Shown here: in pieces, positions 60,641 to 64,000 of the stretch
How the letters are laid out: each line of letters starts with the position of its first letter
Position numbering within the stretch: the first letter of the stretch is position 1
Origin: Sitta carolinensis
Taxonomy: Eukaryota > Chordata > Aves > Passeriformes > Sittidae
Reading direction: 5' to 3'
Length of the DNA stretch: 64,000 nt
NCBI GenBank assembly: GCA_032173965.1
Contig: CM063292.1
Coordinates: 603,001-667,000, forward strand
Notes under the pieces: generated by a model
Told to the model about the DNA's origin: nothing
Databases searched by the model: none
Seen by the model: only the letters and a program-made list of their open reading frames with translations
Program-made: the position numbers and the translations under genes

Positions 60641-61080
60641 TCCCCAGCCCCGGTAATTGCTGCCAGCCTAACGAGGGCTGACAGGGCGCGATTGGCCGAG
60701 CCGGGCATCAATCAGAGCGGCACCGCGCACTCGGCAATGGCACTAATTGGGGGCTGCGGAGAAACCTGCCCGCCCCTCGTGCACCTTCCAGCGACGTTTA
60801 TTTGCTTTATCTGGTTTCCAGTTACACTCGAGCCAATTTAAGCCCTTTTATAACCAACACCTTCCTGCGTGTAGGACCTATTGTTCCTGCCTTCCCACAA
60901 GCCGTCTAAAGAGTCCTTAAAATATTCGGTGAGATGACTCTAAATTAAAACCGGGTCCAACCTGTGAAACAGCACGAGTAAAAGTAGAAGCTAAATATTT
61001 GTACTGACCTTTCAGGAGCATTATCCAAGTCAGTAAAATATCTTAAAGGCATTTTGTTATGCACAGAGAGGGGAAATTTT
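60641..61080. promoter_or_regulatory. Candidate CpG-bearing conserved element
   Basis: This unique block has several CpGs, an inverted CCAAT box GCGCGATTGGCC (about 60687-60698), GCACTAATTGGGG (about 60740) and TTTATTTGCTTTATCTGG (about 60797-60814). A few other motif-like words are present. It has the texture of a developmental enhancer or distal promoter. This is inference from composition. Confidence 0.35.
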
Positions 61081-62661
61081 AAAATCTCATTTAAACTAAC
61101 ACGTGACCGCGTTTGCTAGAAAGGATTTTATATTTCCAGAACATATTAGGGTCTCTAAATATGAAAGTAACCAGTTCAAACAAGTTGAAATGCGGTTGGA
61201 CGGTGCTAATTCTGCCCCTACCCCCATCTGCCTTGGAGAGAAAGGTCAGGGCTGCTGCCACGTCCCTCTCAGGGATGCTCAGAGCCCGTGTGCACCGAGC
61301 ATGAGACGGCTCCGAGAGCCCACGGATCCGGACATTTTCTGCATCAACTGGATTAATCATAACCCTCCATCTTGAGCGAAACCAAGGGATAAACACACAC
61401 GTGTTTGCTACAGAGAGAGAGAGAACACCTCAGACAGGAACGGAAGGGACAGAACGTGGCTCTAAGAATCGGAAATATTTTGTACTTCAAGCCATAATGC
61501 AAGGAAAAACAAAACAAAACAAAAACACACACAGGCAAAAAAAAACCCCAAACATCCCAAGACAGAAAAAGAGGTAAAGTTTAGAACAAGCAAGCACTAA
61601 GGTTTAGAACAAAGAGACCTAATTATGCTGTTTGTTCTCCAATCTGAGATAAAAATAATCCTTAACATATTAACAGGACTCTTCAGTGATACTTCAGATA
61701 TTCCTCCAAGCAAATCACTTAGTGGAAGTATTTTAGGAAGAACAGCTCCCACCCAGGTTTCCTCATACATTTAAGATGGATGGGACATGAAGAAAAACAT
61801 ATTTTAATAAACTTCCATCTGAATTTACAATTATATGCTAAAAAAAGGACACCATTTACTGTACAATTATTTAAATATATTTCTCCACAATATTTGGCAG
61901 ACAGCATGAGGTCACATCTTCTGTACAAGCACAGCTGGCTGAAGCTTTAATAAGTGACCTGTCCTCCGAAGGTGAGCCAGGTTCTGAATGGAAACAGGAA
62001 CAATTCCCAGCAGGCTCTACAGACGTCACCCAAGGTGACTGTTCCATTCAGAAGTGTCTCGCTTGTATTTTGAGAAGTGTTTCACTTACGTGAGCCACTG
62101 CTCCAGCCGGGTAAGCTTGATCCCAATTCAATTAGTCATTGGCAGCAGCAGCACTGCAGTGTGTAATTACCCTAAGTATCATCTCCCCTTTCCCAAAATG
62201 TAATTACCCCAAGTATCACCTCCCCTCCCCAGCCAGGGACATCCAGCCACATTTCAGCACTGGGCTCATCCTGCTCACCAGCAAGCTGACCCCCTTGAAC
62301 GAAGGGCTGTCCAAAACAGCCCTCTGAAGCACTGACCTTTTCTGCAGGTTTTACTGCAGGTTCCCACAGAAAAGCCTCAACTGCCCATGTCCATGTACTG
62401 GGAGCTCAGCTGGACAGGCAGTGGAAGTCCCTCCACTGCTGGAGTGCAAAAACAAAACACGAGGTGGGAAGGCTCCCACATTTTCTCTCGGCAGGTTTTG
62501 CAGGGAGCAAAGGCAAACTCTGACACCGGGGCTCTCCTGGCTGTTGCCTACTTAGAGCTTGCTCGGACTGTGAGCCTGCACAGAACACGGGATCCTCCCG
62601 GGGGAAGGAGCCTGAAAATCTCAGCCCTGCGCCCAGCACCAGCGTGTGCAGCCCCAACCCT
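61081..62661. other. Unique noncoding DNA
   Basis: No gene was recognised. An A-rich patch lies near 61505-61550. A 37-bp tandem duplication is listed separately. Confidence 0.5.
62162..62232. repeat. Tandem duplication, 37-bp unit, two copies
   Basis: TGTAATTACCCTAAGTATCA starting at 62162 recurs as TGTAATTACCCCAAGTATCA at 62199, and the similarity continues through a CCTCCCC/TCTCCCC stretch. The two copies differ by a few substitutions. Confidence 0.9.
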
Positions 62662-64000
62662 GTCCTGAAGGGACACACAGGGACCGACCCTGTCCTGTAG
62701 GGACACACAGGGACTGAAGCTGTACTGCAGGGACACACAGGGACGACCCTGTCCTGTAGGGACACACAGGGACCGACCCTGTCCTGCAGGGACACAGGGA
62801 CTGACCCTGTCCTGCAGGGACACACAGGGACCGACCCTGTCCTGTAGGGACACACAGGGACTGACCCTGTCCTGCAGGGACACACAGGGACCGACCCTGT
62901 CCTGCAGGGACACAGGGACTGACCCTGTCCTGCAGGGACACAGGGACTGACCCTGTCCCGTAGGGACACACAGGGACCGACCCTGTCCTGTAGGGACACA
63001 CAGGGACCGACCCTGTCCTGCAGGGACACACAGGGACCGACCCTGTCCTGTAGGGACACAGGGACTGACCCTGTCCTGTAGGGACACACAGGGACTGACC
63101 CTGTCCTGCAGGGACACACAGGGACCGACCCTGTCCTGAGGGACACACAGGGACTGACCCTGTCCTGCAGGGACACACAGGGACTGAACCTGTCCTGCAG
63201 GGACACACAGGGACCGACCCTGTCCTGTAGGGACACACAGGGACTGACCCTGTCCTGCAGGGACACACAGGGACCGACCCTGTCCTGTAGGGACACACAG
63301 GGACTGACCCTGTCCTGTAGGGACACACAGGGACTGACCCTGTCCTGCAGGGACACACAGGGACCGACCCTGTCCTGTAGGGACACACAGGGACTGACCC
63401 TGTCCTGCAGGGACACACAGGGACCGACCCTGTCCTGTAGGGACACACAGGGACTGACCCTGTCCTGTAGGGACACACAGGGACTGACCCTGTCCTGCAG
63501 GGACACACAGGGACTGACCCTGTCCTGCAGGGACACACAGGGACTGACCCTGTCCCGTAGGGACACACAGGGACCGACCCTGTCCTGTAGGGACACACAG
63601 GGACTGACCCTGTCCTGTAGGGACACACAGGGACCGACCCTGTCCTGTAGGGACACACAGGACCGACCCTGTCCTGCAGGGACACACAGGGACCGACCCT
63701 GTCCTGCAGGGACACACAGGGACCGACCCTGTCCTGCAGGGACACACAGGGACTGAACCTGTCCCGTAGGGACACACAGGGACTGACCCTGTCCTGCAGG
63801 GACACACAGGGACCGACCCTGTCCTGCAGGGACACACAGGGACTGAACCTGTCCTGTAGGGACACAGAGGGACTGACCCTGTCCTGTAGGGACACACAGG
63901 GACTGACCCTGTCCTGTAGGGACACACAGGGACCGACCCTGTCCTGCAGGGACACACAGGGACCGACCCTGTCCTGCAGGGACACACAGGGACTGAACCT
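62662..64000. repeat. Minisatellite, 30-bp unit, runs off the right edge
   Basis: About 44 copies of a 30-bp unit: GGACACACAGGGAC, C or T, GACCCTGTCCTG, T or C, AG. The two C/T sites vary almost independently, and rare AACC, CCGTAG and 4-bp-shortened copies mark individual units. Block 63211-63360 is identical to 63361-63510, a 150-bp (5-unit) higher-order duplication. The minus strand has three open frames of 416-479 codons (CVSLQDRVGP, VPVCPYRTGS, SLCVPTGQGR types), all by-products of a stop-free unit. The full array length is not known. Confidence 0.98.

Noticed and set aside
60405..60656. 83-codon plus-strand open frame in unique DNA
   Set aside because: Its length is within chance expectation and no domain, splice context or homologue is recognised.
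62406..63987. Three minus-strand open frames of 416-479 codons
   Set aside because: All three frames are open because the 30-bp unit is stop-free; their peptides are simple repeats.

Overview
The window looks like noncoding nuclear DNA from a bird, or at least an archosaur. Five short sequences match the 3' end of CR1 LINEs, one of them ending in the ATTCTATG-type terminal repeat typical of avian CR1. No mammalian Alu or L1 sequence was seen. One older SINE-like segment resembles MIR/CORE-SINE. Two homopolymer runs of 46 and 53 bases suggest a long-read assembly. I cannot name the species, the chromosome or a neighbouring gene.

I found no protein-coding gene I can defend. The long open frames, up to 815 codons, all coincide with tandem repeats whose unit has no stop codon, and two or three frames of the same strand are open together. 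The remaining open frames are short, lack recognisable domains and are of the length expected by chance.

Layout, left to right. 1-13.2 kb is mostly unique sequence with scattered patches that read like developmental enhancers, an RNA-hairpin-sized inverted repeat (3065-3113), a poly-A/(AG)n tract (7666-7733) and a MIR-like SINE (about 9485-9670). 13.2-13.6 kb is a two-part minisatellite, followed by a strong candidate conserved noncoding element. 15.2-20 kb has further candidate regulatory elements with palindromic bZIP sites. 20.3-22.4 kb is the largest complete array, about 2.1 kb of a 15-16 bp unit. 24-26.4 kb has another candidate element and a CA-rich array. 28.8-38.2 kb is the most GC-rich part: four minisatellites, several CpG-rich islands, a (CA)n tract, and unique enhancer-like DNA between them. 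38.2-46.5 kb is unique, with a tRNA-like remnant. 46.5-47.2 kb is a CpG island built partly of short GC-rich repeats. 47.7-53.4 kb is AT-rich unique DNA. 53.4-59.4 kb carries three CR1 tails. 59.4-60.2 kb holds two purine-rich arrays. 60.6-61 kb is a CpG-bearing candidate element. From 62.66 kb to the right edge a 30-bp array runs out of the window.

Together the tandem arrays cover roughly 7.7 kb, about 12% of the window by my count. The overall picture is a gene desert or large intron with many possible regulatory elements, repeatedly interrupted by GC-rich minisatellites. Conservation and expression cannot be seen from one sequence, so every regulatory call is inference from composition and motifs.
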